DNA of 38,412 nucleotides from an uncultured Verrucomicrobiota bacterium (GTDB lineage: Bacteria; Verrucomicrobiota; Kiritimatiellia; RFP12; UBA1067), in assembly GCA_946615275.1 (NCBI GenBank), contig CAMOHV010000001.1, positions 1 through 38,412 of the forward strand. Reading direction: 5' to 3'. Below, piece after piece: positions 15,063 through 22,416 of the stretch. The position numbers and the translations under genes were made by a program. The notes under the pieces were generated by a model, which saw nothing but the letters and a program-made list of their open reading frames with translations, was not told the origin of the DNA and did not search any database. Numbering within the stretch: the stretch's first letter is position 1; the number at the start of each line of letters is the position of its first letter.

Positions 15063-17334
15063 CGTGTCAAGCACAGTGGAAGGCGGATTGTGCGTTTCCT
15101 GCGGCGCCTGCACTGCGGCATGCCCGCAAGGTGCGATAGCGCCGGTGCCGCGCGGTGGGATGTTCGTGCCGCAAGTCAATGCCGGCAAGTGCGTCTCGTG
15201 CGGGCGGTGCATCGCCGTCTGCCCAGGGGCCACGACCGACTGCGGAAAGTACTTCGGCATACCCGAGCTCCTCGGGACGGACGCCCCTGACGCATACGCC
15301 GCCGCCGCCGTGGACGCCGCGCTGCGCCATGCATCGACGAGCGGCGGCGTGGCGACCGCCCTCATCTGCGAACTGCTGGCGAAGGGCCTCTACCGCCAGG
15401 CGTACGTCCTCGACTTCGACGTGTTCCACGGCCGCCAGGCCGAACTTGCGGCGGTCTCGTCAAGAGACGGCATCCTGAGGGCGGCCAAGTCGAAATACAT
15501 ACCCGCGTCGGTGGGGCGCGTGGTGGAGGCCGTGAAGGAGAATAGGATCGACGGCTCCGTGGTCGTCTGCACCCCTTGCCAGCTTCTGGCGATACGAAAG
15601 GCGATGGACGCCTGCGGCCGGACCGGGGACGGTGTCCTTTTCATCGGCCTCTTCTGCGACAGGATGTTCAACTATTCGGTCTACGACGAATACATGCGCA
15701 GATACGGACCGTTCACGTCGTTCAACTTCCGCGACAAGGACGCTGGCGGCTGGCCGGGCTCGACCACGCTTCAGACGGAGAGCGGCGCGCTTGCGGTGGA
15801 CCGCTCCGTGCGCATGTCCCTCAAGAAATCGTGCAGCGTGGCCCGTTGCGGCTACTGCTTCGACAAGCTGAACCAGGCGGCGGACATCAGCCTGGGCGAC
15901 TGCTACGTGCCGGGGTGCGAGGCGAGGGAGGGCGTCTCGAGCGTGCTCGTGCGCACGCGGCGCGGGCGCGACGCGTTCGCCGCCGCGCGGAGCGCGCTCT
16001 CGGCGCGGCCCGCGTCGTATGCGGCCGTGAAGGCGTCGCAGGGGCTTGCCGCCCGCTCGAAGAACCTGGAGAAGGCGATGAAGGAGACAAAGCTCTATTC
16101 CAACGTCCCCGCAGCCCCGGCCGGGACGCCGGGACGGGGACGCGCCTTCCACGTGCTCATAGACGTGGAGGGCTTCCGCAACCGTGGGGACCAGCTGATG
16201 CTCGACGCCGCCTACAGGCAGGTGCGCGCGCGCACGCCCGGCGCAGTCGTGGCCGTCCCGCTCAAGGCCTATCTCGAAAACCCATCATGGTGTGTCCAGC
16301 GCCGGATTGTGCCGCTCATGAAGTTCGAGCGCAAGGCCGGGCGGCGTCTGCGCCAGAGGCTCAACCGATTCCTGGCAGGCCGCGTGATGCACCGTTCGGG
16401 GTTCGTGTTGCCGGACGAGATAGACCTCGTCCTCTTCGCGGCGGGCTTCAACTACGGAGACCAGCTCGCCGACCTCTACACGCCGGCGAACATCGCAGAC
16501 GAGGTGCGCTACTTCGCGTCGTTCACGAAGCCGGGGCGGAAGTTCGTCATGCTCCCGCAGGCGCTCGGCCCGTTCCGCACGCCGCAGGCAAAGGAGAAGA
16601 TGACGCGCCTCTACCCGCACGTGGACCTCGTGTACGCGCGCGAGGACGCCTCGGCCGCGAATCTCCGCGAACTCTTCCCCGACGCGAAGAACGTGCGCAC
16701 CGCGCCGGACTTCACATGCCTGTGCGAACCTCTCGACGAGCCGATCCGCCTGAAGGCGAAATCCTACGTGGCGCTCATACCGAACATGCGCATGGTCGAC
16801 CGCACAGAGGAGAGGGTCTCGCGCGGCTACATGACATTCCTCGTGGAGCTTGTCCGCGCGCTTACGGAGCGCGGCGAGACCGTCATCCTGCTCAACCACG
16901 AGGGGAAGGACGACGAAGCGCTCTGCCACGAGATCAACGCGCATTTCGACAATTCACTGACGATACTTTCGGGGCTATCCGGCATCGACTGCAAGGCTGT
17001 GGTCGCCCGCGCGAAACTCGTCGTGTCGTCGCGCTTCCACGGTGTCGTGAGCGGACTCGTGGAGGGTGTGCCGACGCTATGCACGAGCTGGAGCCACAAG
17101 TACGGGGAGCTGCTCAAGGAGCATGGCAGGCCTGGGAACGCCCTGGACGTCCTCGACGTGGAGACGAGCGTGGCGAAGGTATGCGACGCCCTGGAGCGCC
17201 CCGAGAGCTACACCTCGGCGCCCGGCTGCGCGGATCGCGTCCGCGAACGCGTCCAGGACATGTGGGAAGAGATATTCGCCGAAGTCCCCCAGTGGGCGGC
17301 AGACTGCGCCGAGCCGAAGTACCGGCTTTTCTAG
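15052..17334 (+). CDS. Fusion: FrhB-like iron-sulfur flavoprotein plus polysaccharide pyruvyltransferase
   Basis: 760 residues, two enzymes in one chain. Residues 1-60 carry two 4Fe-4S ferredoxin motifs (C14/C17/C20/C24 and C47/C50/C53/C57). Residues 70-330 are a coenzyme F420 hydrogenase/dehydrogenase beta-like domain: HASTSGGVATALICELL, VVVCTPCQLLAIRKA, IGLFCDRMF, then CGYCFDKLNQAADISLGDC. From about 364 a CsaB-type pyruvyltransferase begins (LIDVEGFRNRGDQLMLDAA) and ends with VVSSRFHGVVSGLVEGVP, whose RFHG is the family's hallmark. These two domains are often separate adjacent genes in capsule loci; here they are joined. The redox half may reduce a sugar or a flavin-linked step; pyruvylation uses PEP. 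It overlaps the GT4 gene by 11 nt. Confidence 0.88.
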   Translation: MANDVSSTVEGGLCVSCGACTAACPQGAIAPVPRGGMFVPQVNAGKCVSCGRCIAVCPGATTDCGKYFGIPELLGTDAPDAYAAAAVDAALRHASTSGGVATALICELLAKGLYRQAYVLDFDVFHGRQAELAAVSSRDGILRAAKSKYIPASVGRVVEAVKENRIDGSVVVCTPCQLLAIRKAMDACGRTGDGVLFIGLFCDRMFNYSVYDEYMRRYGPFTSFNFRDKDAGGWPGSTTLQTESGALAVDRSVRMSLKKSCSVARCGYCFDKLNQAADISLGDCYVPGCEAREGVSSVLVRTRRGRDAFAAARSALSARPASYAAVKASQGLAARSKNLEKAMKETKLYSNVPAAPAGTPGRGRAFHVLIDVEGFRNRGDQLMLDAAYRQVRARTPGAVVAVPLKAYLENPSWCVQRRIVPLMKFERKAGRRLRQRLNRFLAGRVMHRSGFVLPDEIDLVLFAAGFNYGDQLADLYTPANIADEVRYFASFTKPGRKFVMLPQALGPFRTPQAKEKMTRLYPHVDLVYAREDASAANLRELFPDAKNVRTAPDFTCLCEPLDEPIRLKAKSYVALIPNMRMVDRTEERVSRGYMTFLVELVRALTERGETVILLNHEGKDDEALCHEINAHFDNSLTILSGLSGIDCKAVVARAKLVVSSRFHGVVSGLVEGVPTLCTSWSHKYGELLKEHGRPGNALDVLDVETSVAKVCDALERPESYTSAPGCADRVRERVQDMWEEIFAEVPQWAADCAEPKYRLF

Positions 17335-17362
17335 GCGGAGGCAGAAAGGAGACGAAATCACG

Positions 17363-18148
17363 ATGAGAACCACAAACGGCAAAAAGGAACCGCTGTTCAA
17401 GCGCATCGTCCGGCATCTGTCCGAGCCGCTCCGCATCCTCACGCGGACGCGCTACGACCTTGTCATTCCCATGGGACGAGCCTGCTCCTGCACCCAGACG
17501 CTCCGCCGCGCGGGCCTGCAACATCTATCGCTACCGATGGATTGGATCGTGCGCCCGCGCGACACCGGCCCAGACATCCGCCTGAGGGCGGATTCCATCT
17601 GCGACGGCTTCCACCGGCGCTTTGAGCCCGAGGACTTCGAGCCGATCGAGACGCTGCCGATCCACGCGCACAACCGCTACTTGAACCGCCATACAGGCGT
17701 GGCGTATCTGCATGACTTCCCGAAGGACGTCCCCTTCGCCGAGGCGTTCCCCAAGGTCAAGGAGAAGTACGAGCGGCGCTACGCCCGGCTTCTACGGCTG
17801 ATCGGCGAGTCGCGGCGCGTCCTGCTCGTCCTGGTCGACCGGCCCGACGTGCATTTCGCCACCCCCGACGAAGACTGCCGCTACGCAAGGCGACGCATGC
17901 AGGAGCGCTTCCCGCACGCGCGGTTCGATTTCGTGCACTTCTCGTACACGCCTGACCTGCCCTATTGGAACCTGCGCGAGCGCACCGCGGACGGCTTCAC
18001 CGACGTGGCGTTCGACTACCGAGACTACACTCCCGGGAAGATGCTGGACTCCGTCGACCTCAACATGTCGGCGCGCTACATGAGGACGCGTTTCGCCGTG
18101 CGGGACTACCGCTCCAAGGAGGAGCTTGCAAGGCACCCTGAGAGATGA
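17363..18148 (+). CDS. DUF1796-type putative papain-like cysteine peptidase (copy C)
   Basis: 261 residues. An N-terminal basic extension of 30 residues precedes YDLVIPMGRACSCTQTLR (candidate Cys41), LQHLSLPMDW, YLNRHTG, YLHDFP with candidate His117, EKYERRYARL, and FTDVAFDYRDYTPG. It is closest in layout to copy B (both have the NR-x-G ... HDFP spacing and VAFDY). The frame opens at 17066 over the previous gene, but GAAAGGAG about 12 nt before ATG 17363 and the absence of family similarity upstream fix the start. It stands 28 nt after the fusion gene and overlaps the next gene by ATGA. No signal peptide. Confidence 0.8.
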   Translation: MRTTNGKKEPLFKRIVRHLSEPLRILTRTRYDLVIPMGRACSCTQTLRRAGLQHLSLPMDWIVRPRDTGPDIRLRADSICDGFHRRFEPEDFEPIETLPIHAHNRYLNRHTGVAYLHDFPKDVPFAEAFPKVKEKYERRYARLLRLIGESRRVLLVLVDRPDVHFATPDEDCRYARRRMQERFPHARFDFVHFSYTPDLPYWNLRERTADGFTDVAFDYRDYTPGKMLDSVDLNMSARYMRTRFAVRDYRSKEELARHPER

Positions 18149-19329
18149 AGACCGCCCTATACACCATATTCCGCTGCACGAACTACGGCGCCGTGCTGCA
18201 GGCCTGCGCCCTCGCAAGGGTCATGCGCGACGCCCTCGGCGACGACGGCGTGGACGTCCTGAACCACCGAATGGACCCGCGCGACACCCATCTGCTCGGC
18301 AAGGTCTCCAACCCGAACACCCCCTGGTTCCAGCGATGGCGCAACAAGCGCAAATTCGCCGCCCGCCACTTCCATCCCGAACTCTTCGAGGTGCGCCGCG
18401 CCAGGACGATCCGCCTGATCGCAGATCGCATCCGCCCCACCGAGAGGCTCTACAAGTCGCCGCGCGAATTGAAGGGTCTGACCCCATACGCGACTGTGGT
18501 GGTGGGCAGCGACCAGATCTGGAACCCCGGCCTCAACCACGATTTCGGACACAACCAATACTTGGGGTCAGACCTTCCCGAGAGCCAGGACCGTGTAGCC
18601 TACGCCGCCTCTTTCGGCGTGGCGGAGCTGCCGGAAGGCTGCCGCGAAGAATACAGGACCGCCCTTTCTAGATTCCGCAAAATCACAGTTAGAGAGGAAT
18701 CCGGCGCGGAAATTTGCAGAAATCTCCTGTCCGCCGATGGGGTCAGACCCTCTTGTTTCGCCGATGGGGTCAGACCCCAGGTGGTGCTTGACCCCACATT
18801 GCTTCTTGCGGACGACGAATGGCGCAAGATGGTGGGGTCTGGCCCCGCATCCCCCAGGGGGCGGTATGTGGCGGCGTATTGGGTGAGAACGCTCACGGCC
18901 GGGGACGTTGCCGCGCTCGAGCGCATAGCCAAGGACGCCGGGGCGCCGATCTGCCTGATGAGCGCAGGTCCCATGCCGAAGCTCGACTTCCCGCCGGAGG
19001 TAGCCCCGTATGTAGAGGCCGATCCATTCGATTTCGTGCGCACGATTGCCGCCGCCCATGCGGTGGTCACCGACTCCTTCCACGGGCTCCAGTTCGCCAC
19101 GCTTTTCCAGAGGCCGTTCCTCGCGCTCGGTAACATAGGCGATGCAAAGTCCAACGCCTCGCGCCTCGTGGACTTCTGCGCAAGATACAGCCTCTCCGGC
19201 GGCGTCCAGGACATCGAGGAATTCCGCCGCCGCCCACGCCCATTCGCCGGATTCGCGGATTTCGCAGCCGATGCGCTGGCCGCAGACCGCGTCCGATCCC
19301 TGCAGACCCTCAAGGAAATGCTGACATGA
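18145..19329 (+). CDS. Polysaccharide pyruvyltransferase family protein
   Basis: 394 residues. Hallmarks of the CsaB/WcaK family: N-terminal TIFRCTNYGAVLQACALARV, VVVGSDQIWNPGLN, YAASFGVAELPEG, KITVREESGAEICRNLL, VVLDPTLLLADDEW and the late VVTDSFHGLQFATLFQRPFL with the conserved His. It adds a pyruvate ketal to a sugar, using PEP, in the cytoplasm. It is a different subgroup from the domain in the 15052 fusion. Between residues about 110 and 235 the gene contains several copies of a GGGGTCAGACCCC palindrome read in different frames (see repeat entry), which give non-family-like peptide pieces such as ADGVRP twice, 9 residues apart. The frame stays open. ATGA overlaps on both sides. Confidence 0.88.
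   Translation: MKTALYTIFRCTNYGAVLQACALARVMRDALGDDGVDVLNHRMDPRDTHLLGKVSNPNTPWFQRWRNKRKFAARHFHPELFEVRRARTIRLIADRIRPTERLYKSPRELKGLTPYATVVVGSDQIWNPGLNHDFGHNQYLGSDLPESQDRVAYAASFGVAELPEGCREEYRTALSRFRKITVREESGAEICRNLLSADGVRPSCFADGVRPQVVLDPTLLLADDEWRKMVGSGPASPRGRYVAAYWVRTLTAGDVAALERIAKDAGAPICLMSAGPMPKLDFPPEVAPYVEADPFDFVRTIAAAHAVVTDSFHGLQFATLFQRPFLALGNIGDAKSNASRLVDFCARYSLSGGVQDIEEFRRRPRPFAGFADFAADALAADRVRSLQTLKEMLT
18474..18846. repeat. Cluster of GGGGTC(A/T)GACCCC palindromes inside a coding region
   Basis: Copies at 18474-18485 (GGGTCTGACCCC), 18564-18574 (GGGGTCAGACC), 18739-18750 (GGGGTCAGACCC), 18766-18778 (full GGGGTCAGACCCC) and 18834-18846 (GGGGTCTGGCCCC), plus a half site TTGACCCCA at 18788-18796. 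The third and fourth share 19 nt (CGCCGATGGGGTCAGACCC), 27 nt apart. I saw none elsewhere in the window. They are translated in at least three frames (G-L-T-P, G-S-D-L, G-V-R-P), so the DNA or RNA sequence, not the peptide, is what repeats. Confidence 0.85.
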
Positions 19330-20357
19330 GAATTGCCGTCTACAAGGACAACCTCTCAACCGGACGCGGTGCCGACGGCGCCGTGCGCAACTTCGCCGCC
19401 GGCCTAGGTGAACGTGGACATGACGTAGCACTCATGGAAAAGGCGGAGTTCTTCGCGCGCATCCTCGAACCCGAGGGAGGGGCCGGGGAGGACGACTTCG
19501 ACGTCATCGTCGCCACAGGTTCCAACGAGATCGTCGACATGGACATGGCCGGCTACTTCTCCCGCCCACGTCGCGCCAAGGTGGTCCTGCAGCTGCACCT
19601 TGCCCCCCGCGGGTTCTTCAAATGGAAGCATCCCCTTCGCAACCGCCGCATACGAGCCGCCTTCGACAGGCCCGACGCCGTGCAGCTGCTCTGCTCCTCT
19701 TACGAACCCGAATTCCGCCGCATGGCCTCCCACCCCCGCATCTTCATCATCGGCAACTTCGCTTCCTCGACCAATCCTCCTCAAATTCCCGATTCTCAAT
19801 TCTCAATTCCCAATTCCCATACGATCCTCTATCCAGCGGCCACCGTCAACCGCGTCAAGAACCAGAAGCTGCTGATAAGGGCCTTCGCGCTCGTCGCAGA
19901 CGAATTCCCCGAATGGAAAGTGCGCCTGCTCGGAAAAGACACGACGTCCTACGCGGAGTCATGCAGGCGGCTGATCGCGCACAAGGGGCTCGCCTCGCGC
20001 ATCGAGATCGCCGGGTTCACCAGGGGCCTGGCGTCGGAATACGCGGCGGCGGCGTTCATAGCCTTCCCCTCTACGCTCGAGGGGTTTCCGCTTGCCCTTC
20101 TCGAGGCGGCGCGGTTCGCCCTTCCCGCCGTGGCGCAGAAAGACCTGCCCGGCGTCTCGGACATCATCCAAGACGGCGAGACGGGAATCGTGGCGGATGC
20201 GTCGACGACCGCCTACGCCGCCGCGCTCCGCCGCCTGATGTCGGACGATGACCGCCGTCGACGCCTCGGCGAGAACGCGCGCAGAATCTGCACGGAGCGC
20301 TATTCCCGCGAGCAGATCCTCGATCAATGGGAGAGGCTCTTCGCCCAGCTGGAATAG
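19326..20357 (+). CDS. GT4 family glycosyltransferase (group 1)
   Basis: 343 residues, GT-B fold. N-terminal IAVYKDNLSTGRGADGAVRN, then the second domain starts near ILYPAATVNRVKNQKLLIRA (167-186). The E-x7-E site is Glu252 and Glu260 in STLEGFPLALLEAA, followed by QKDLPGVSDIIQDGETGIV, typical of retaining GT4 enzymes. Between the domains (about 147-166) there is a Pro/Ser/Asn-rich insert encoded by heptanucleotide repeats, an unusual interdomain linker. Last gene of the overlapping run; ATGA overlap with the pyruvyltransferase. It ends 74 nt before the ABC exporter, whose own promoter lies in that gap. Confidence 0.88.
   Translation: MRIAVYKDNLSTGRGADGAVRNFAAGLGERGHDVALMEKAEFFARILEPEGGAGEDDFDVIVATGSNEIVDMDMAGYFSRPRRAKVVLQLHLAPRGFFKWKHPLRNRRIRAAFDRPDAVQLLCSSYEPEFRRMASHPRIFIIGNFASSTNPPQIPDSQFSIPNSHTILYPAATVNRVKNQKLLIRAFALVADEFPEWKVRLLGKDTTSYAESCRRLIAHKGLASRIEIAGFTRGLASEYAAAAFIAFPSTLEGFPLALLEAARFALPAVAQKDLPGVSDIIQDGETGIVADASTTAYAAALRRLMSDDDRRRRLGENARRICTERYSREQILDQWERLFAQLE
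19784..19818. repeat. Five tandem AATTCYC heptanucleotides inside the GT4 gene
   Basis: Units AATTCCC, GATTCTC, AATTCTC, AATTCCC, AATTCCC in direct succession. The GC content drops sharply compared with the flanking gene. Because 7 is not a multiple of 3, the units are read in rotating frames. The same heptamer occurs twice more just after the gene's stop (20365-20378). Confidence 0.85.
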
Positions 20358-20364
20358 CCCCCCT

Positions 20365-20403
20365 AATTCTCAATTCCTCTTGTCCTATCCTCCTATTGTC
20401 CTA
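20365..20403. repeat. AATTCYC units and a TTGTCCTA direct repeat in the intergenic region
   Basis: AATTCTC and AATTCCT at 20365-20378, then TTGTCCTA at 20380-20387 and again at 20396-20403. The second TTGTCC doubles as the -35 of the ABC exporter promoter. The stretch is low in GC and low in complexity. Confidence 0.7.
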
Positions 20404-20424
20404 GAAGCGTCCTTATGCTAAAAT
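20396..20424 (+). promoter_or_regulatory. Promoter of the ABC exporter, leaderless
   Basis: TTGTCC (20396-20401), 17-bp spacer ending in TGC (extended -10), TAAAAT (20419-20424). The ATG is at 20432, 7 nt after the -10, so the mRNA should start at or within a base of the start codon. No ribosome binding site can be present on such a transcript. Confidence 0.65.
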
Positions 20425-20431
20425 ATAGCCA

Positions 20432-22411
20432 ATGCCAAAAGTAGAATACAGAAAAGAGTTCTTCGACCGCAATTACGACGCTCTGTCTGCGTACAGGCGC
20501 GTGTGGAGGTACGCGCGCAAATACAAGTTCCGCCTGTTCATCGGCATCATCTCTGGGATGCTCACGGCCGGCACGCTCGTGCCGTTCTTCCAGATAGTGC
20601 AGCCGGCGCTGCAGCACGTAGAATCGCACGACAACGCCGTGGCTGCGGCGGAGCGGCCAACGCCCGCTGCCAAGCCGCCCGCCGGGGAATCGTCCGCCAA
20701 GGCCCCCAAGGCGAAGAAGAACGCGATCGACAAGGAGATCGCGCGCAACTCGAAGCTCCCCTCATGGTATCCCACGGTGGAGAGATGGGCAACGAAGTGC
20801 GGGATAAGCCTCCAGAACGAGAAGGGGGGCGTCGGCGGCGCGCTGGTGCTGATAGTGTGCGTGATAGTGCCCCTTGTGGCGTTCGTGAGGCTGGGCCTCA
20901 TGTATCTGAACCACTATTGCCTTTCGTGGTCCGGCTCGCATGCCGTGGCAGACCTCAGGCAGGAGCTGCTGGAGCATGTGCAGAAGCAGAACCTGCAGTT
21001 CTTCGGGCGCGTGGACATGGGGCAGCTCCTGATGCGCATCGTCGCCGACCCCCACACGATCCAGACCATCATGACCACCATCCTCACAGAGGTGGCACTC
21101 GCCCCGTTCGAGATCGTGGTGGCCTTCGCATACATCATCTGGTTCGCGGCGGCCAACCACATGATGCCCACGCTGTGCCTCATCTTCATCGGATTCCCGC
21201 TCTTCGTTCTGCCGATACAGACCATAGGGCGCAAGGTCAAGAAATGGGCGAAGAGGTCGATGGAGCGCGGCTCGATGGTGGGCGCCAAGATCCACGAGGT
21301 GCTCACATGCATCCGCGTTGTGAAGAGCTGCAACACCGAGGAGTACGAGAACGTGCGCTACGCCGCCACGAACAAGTATCTGCTCAAGTCCACGATGAGG
21401 GGTCTGCGTATCGGCCTCATGGTGCAGCCGACCGTGGAGACCGTGGGCATACTGCTCATCTGCGCGTTCCTGGTGTGGTGCTTCATGATGGACATCAAGG
21501 TGTCGGACGTCGTGCCGATGCTCGCCCCGCTGCTCGTGATCTACAAGCCGGTGAAGCAGCTTTCGAAGCTGCAGGTTCAGCTCGAGACGTCGCTCGCGTC
21601 CCTCTCGCGAATCTACTCCGTCCTGGACCTTGACATGTCGCTTCCCGAGAAGACCCCGCCTGTGCACAAGACGACTTTCGACGACAGGATCGACTTCTCC
21701 GACGTCACATTCCAGTACGACACCACCGACCGCCCCGCCGTCTCGCACGCGACGTTCTCCATTCCGCGCGGCAAGATGGTGGCCGTGGTGGGCGGCACAG
21801 GGAGCGGCAAGACGACGCTGAGCGGGCTCCTCGCGCGCTTCTACGATCCGCAGCAGGGTGCGGTCACGATAGACGGGACGGACCTTCGCGACGTCGCGAT
21901 CCCGGATCTCCGCCGCCTCGTGGGCGCGGTGATGCAGGAGACGCTCCTATTCAACGACACCATCGAGGAGAACATCCGCTACGGCACCCCAAACGCCACG
22001 CACGAGCAGGTTGTCGCTGCCGCGAAGATGGCGAACGCGCATGATTTCATCATGGCCCAGCCCGAGGGCTACGGGCGCATCGTCGGCGAGAAGGGCTTCG
22101 TGCTCTCCGGCGGCGAGCGCCAACGAATCGCCATCGCGCGAGCGATCCTCCGCAATCCGCCGATACTCATCCTGGACGAGGCCACGAGCGCGCTGGACAC
22201 CGTCACCGAGCGCCTCGTGCAGGACGCGCTCGCGAACCTCATGAAGAACCGCACCGTCCTCGCCATCGCCCACCGCCTCTCCACAATCCGCGACGCGGAT
22301 CTCATACTCGTGATGGACAACGGCGTGATCGTCGAGCGCGGCTCGCACGACGAGCTCTACGCCGCCAACGGCCTCTACCGCCGCCTATGCGACATGCAGC
22401 ATCAAAAGTGA
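20432..22411 (+). CDS. ABC exporter, MsbA-like half transporter
   Basis: 659 residues, fused membrane and ATPase domains. TM1 is at about 34-57 and TM2 at about 133-155; between them is an unusual extracytoplasmic loop of about 75 residues rich in Ala, Pro and Lys. Further TMs lie around 215-265 and 328-370. ATPase motifs: Walker A GGTGSGKTT (454-462), Q-loop Gln502, signature LSGGERQ (558-564), Walker B ILILDEA (578-584), H-loop His614. Layout and length match MsbA-type lipid flippases (usual length about 580), the difference being the long first loop. As a homodimer in the inner membrane it probably moves lipid A or a lipid-linked glycan from the adjacent locus. It ends only 5 nt from the convergent gene. 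Confidence 0.9.
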   Translation: MPKVEYRKEFFDRNYDALSAYRRVWRYARKYKFRLFIGIISGMLTAGTLVPFFQIVQPALQHVESHDNAVAAAERPTPAAKPPAGESSAKAPKAKKNAIDKEIARNSKLPSWYPTVERWATKCGISLQNEKGGVGGALVLIVCVIVPLVAFVRLGLMYLNHYCLSWSGSHAVADLRQELLEHVQKQNLQFFGRVDMGQLLMRIVADPHTIQTIMTTILTEVALAPFEIVVAFAYIIWFAAANHMMPTLCLIFIGFPLFVLPIQTIGRKVKKWAKRSMERGSMVGAKIHEVLTCIRVVKSCNTEEYENVRYAATNKYLLKSTMRGLRIGLMVQPTVETVGILLICAFLVWCFMMDIKVSDVVPMLAPLLVIYKPVKQLSKLQVQLETSLASLSRIYSVLDLDMSLPEKTPPVHKTTFDDRIDFSDVTFQYDTTDRPAVSHATFSIPRGKMVAVVGGTGSGKTTLSGLLARFYDPQQGAVTIDGTDLRDVAIPDLRRLVGAVMQETLLFNDTIEENIRYGTPNATHEQVVAAAKMANAHDFIMAQPEGYGRIVGEKGFVLSGGERQRIAIARAILRNPPILILDEATSALDTVTERLVQDALANLMKNRTVLAIAHRLSTIRDADLILVMDNGVIVERGSHDELYAANGLYRRLCDMQHQK

Positions 22412-22416
22412 CAGAC

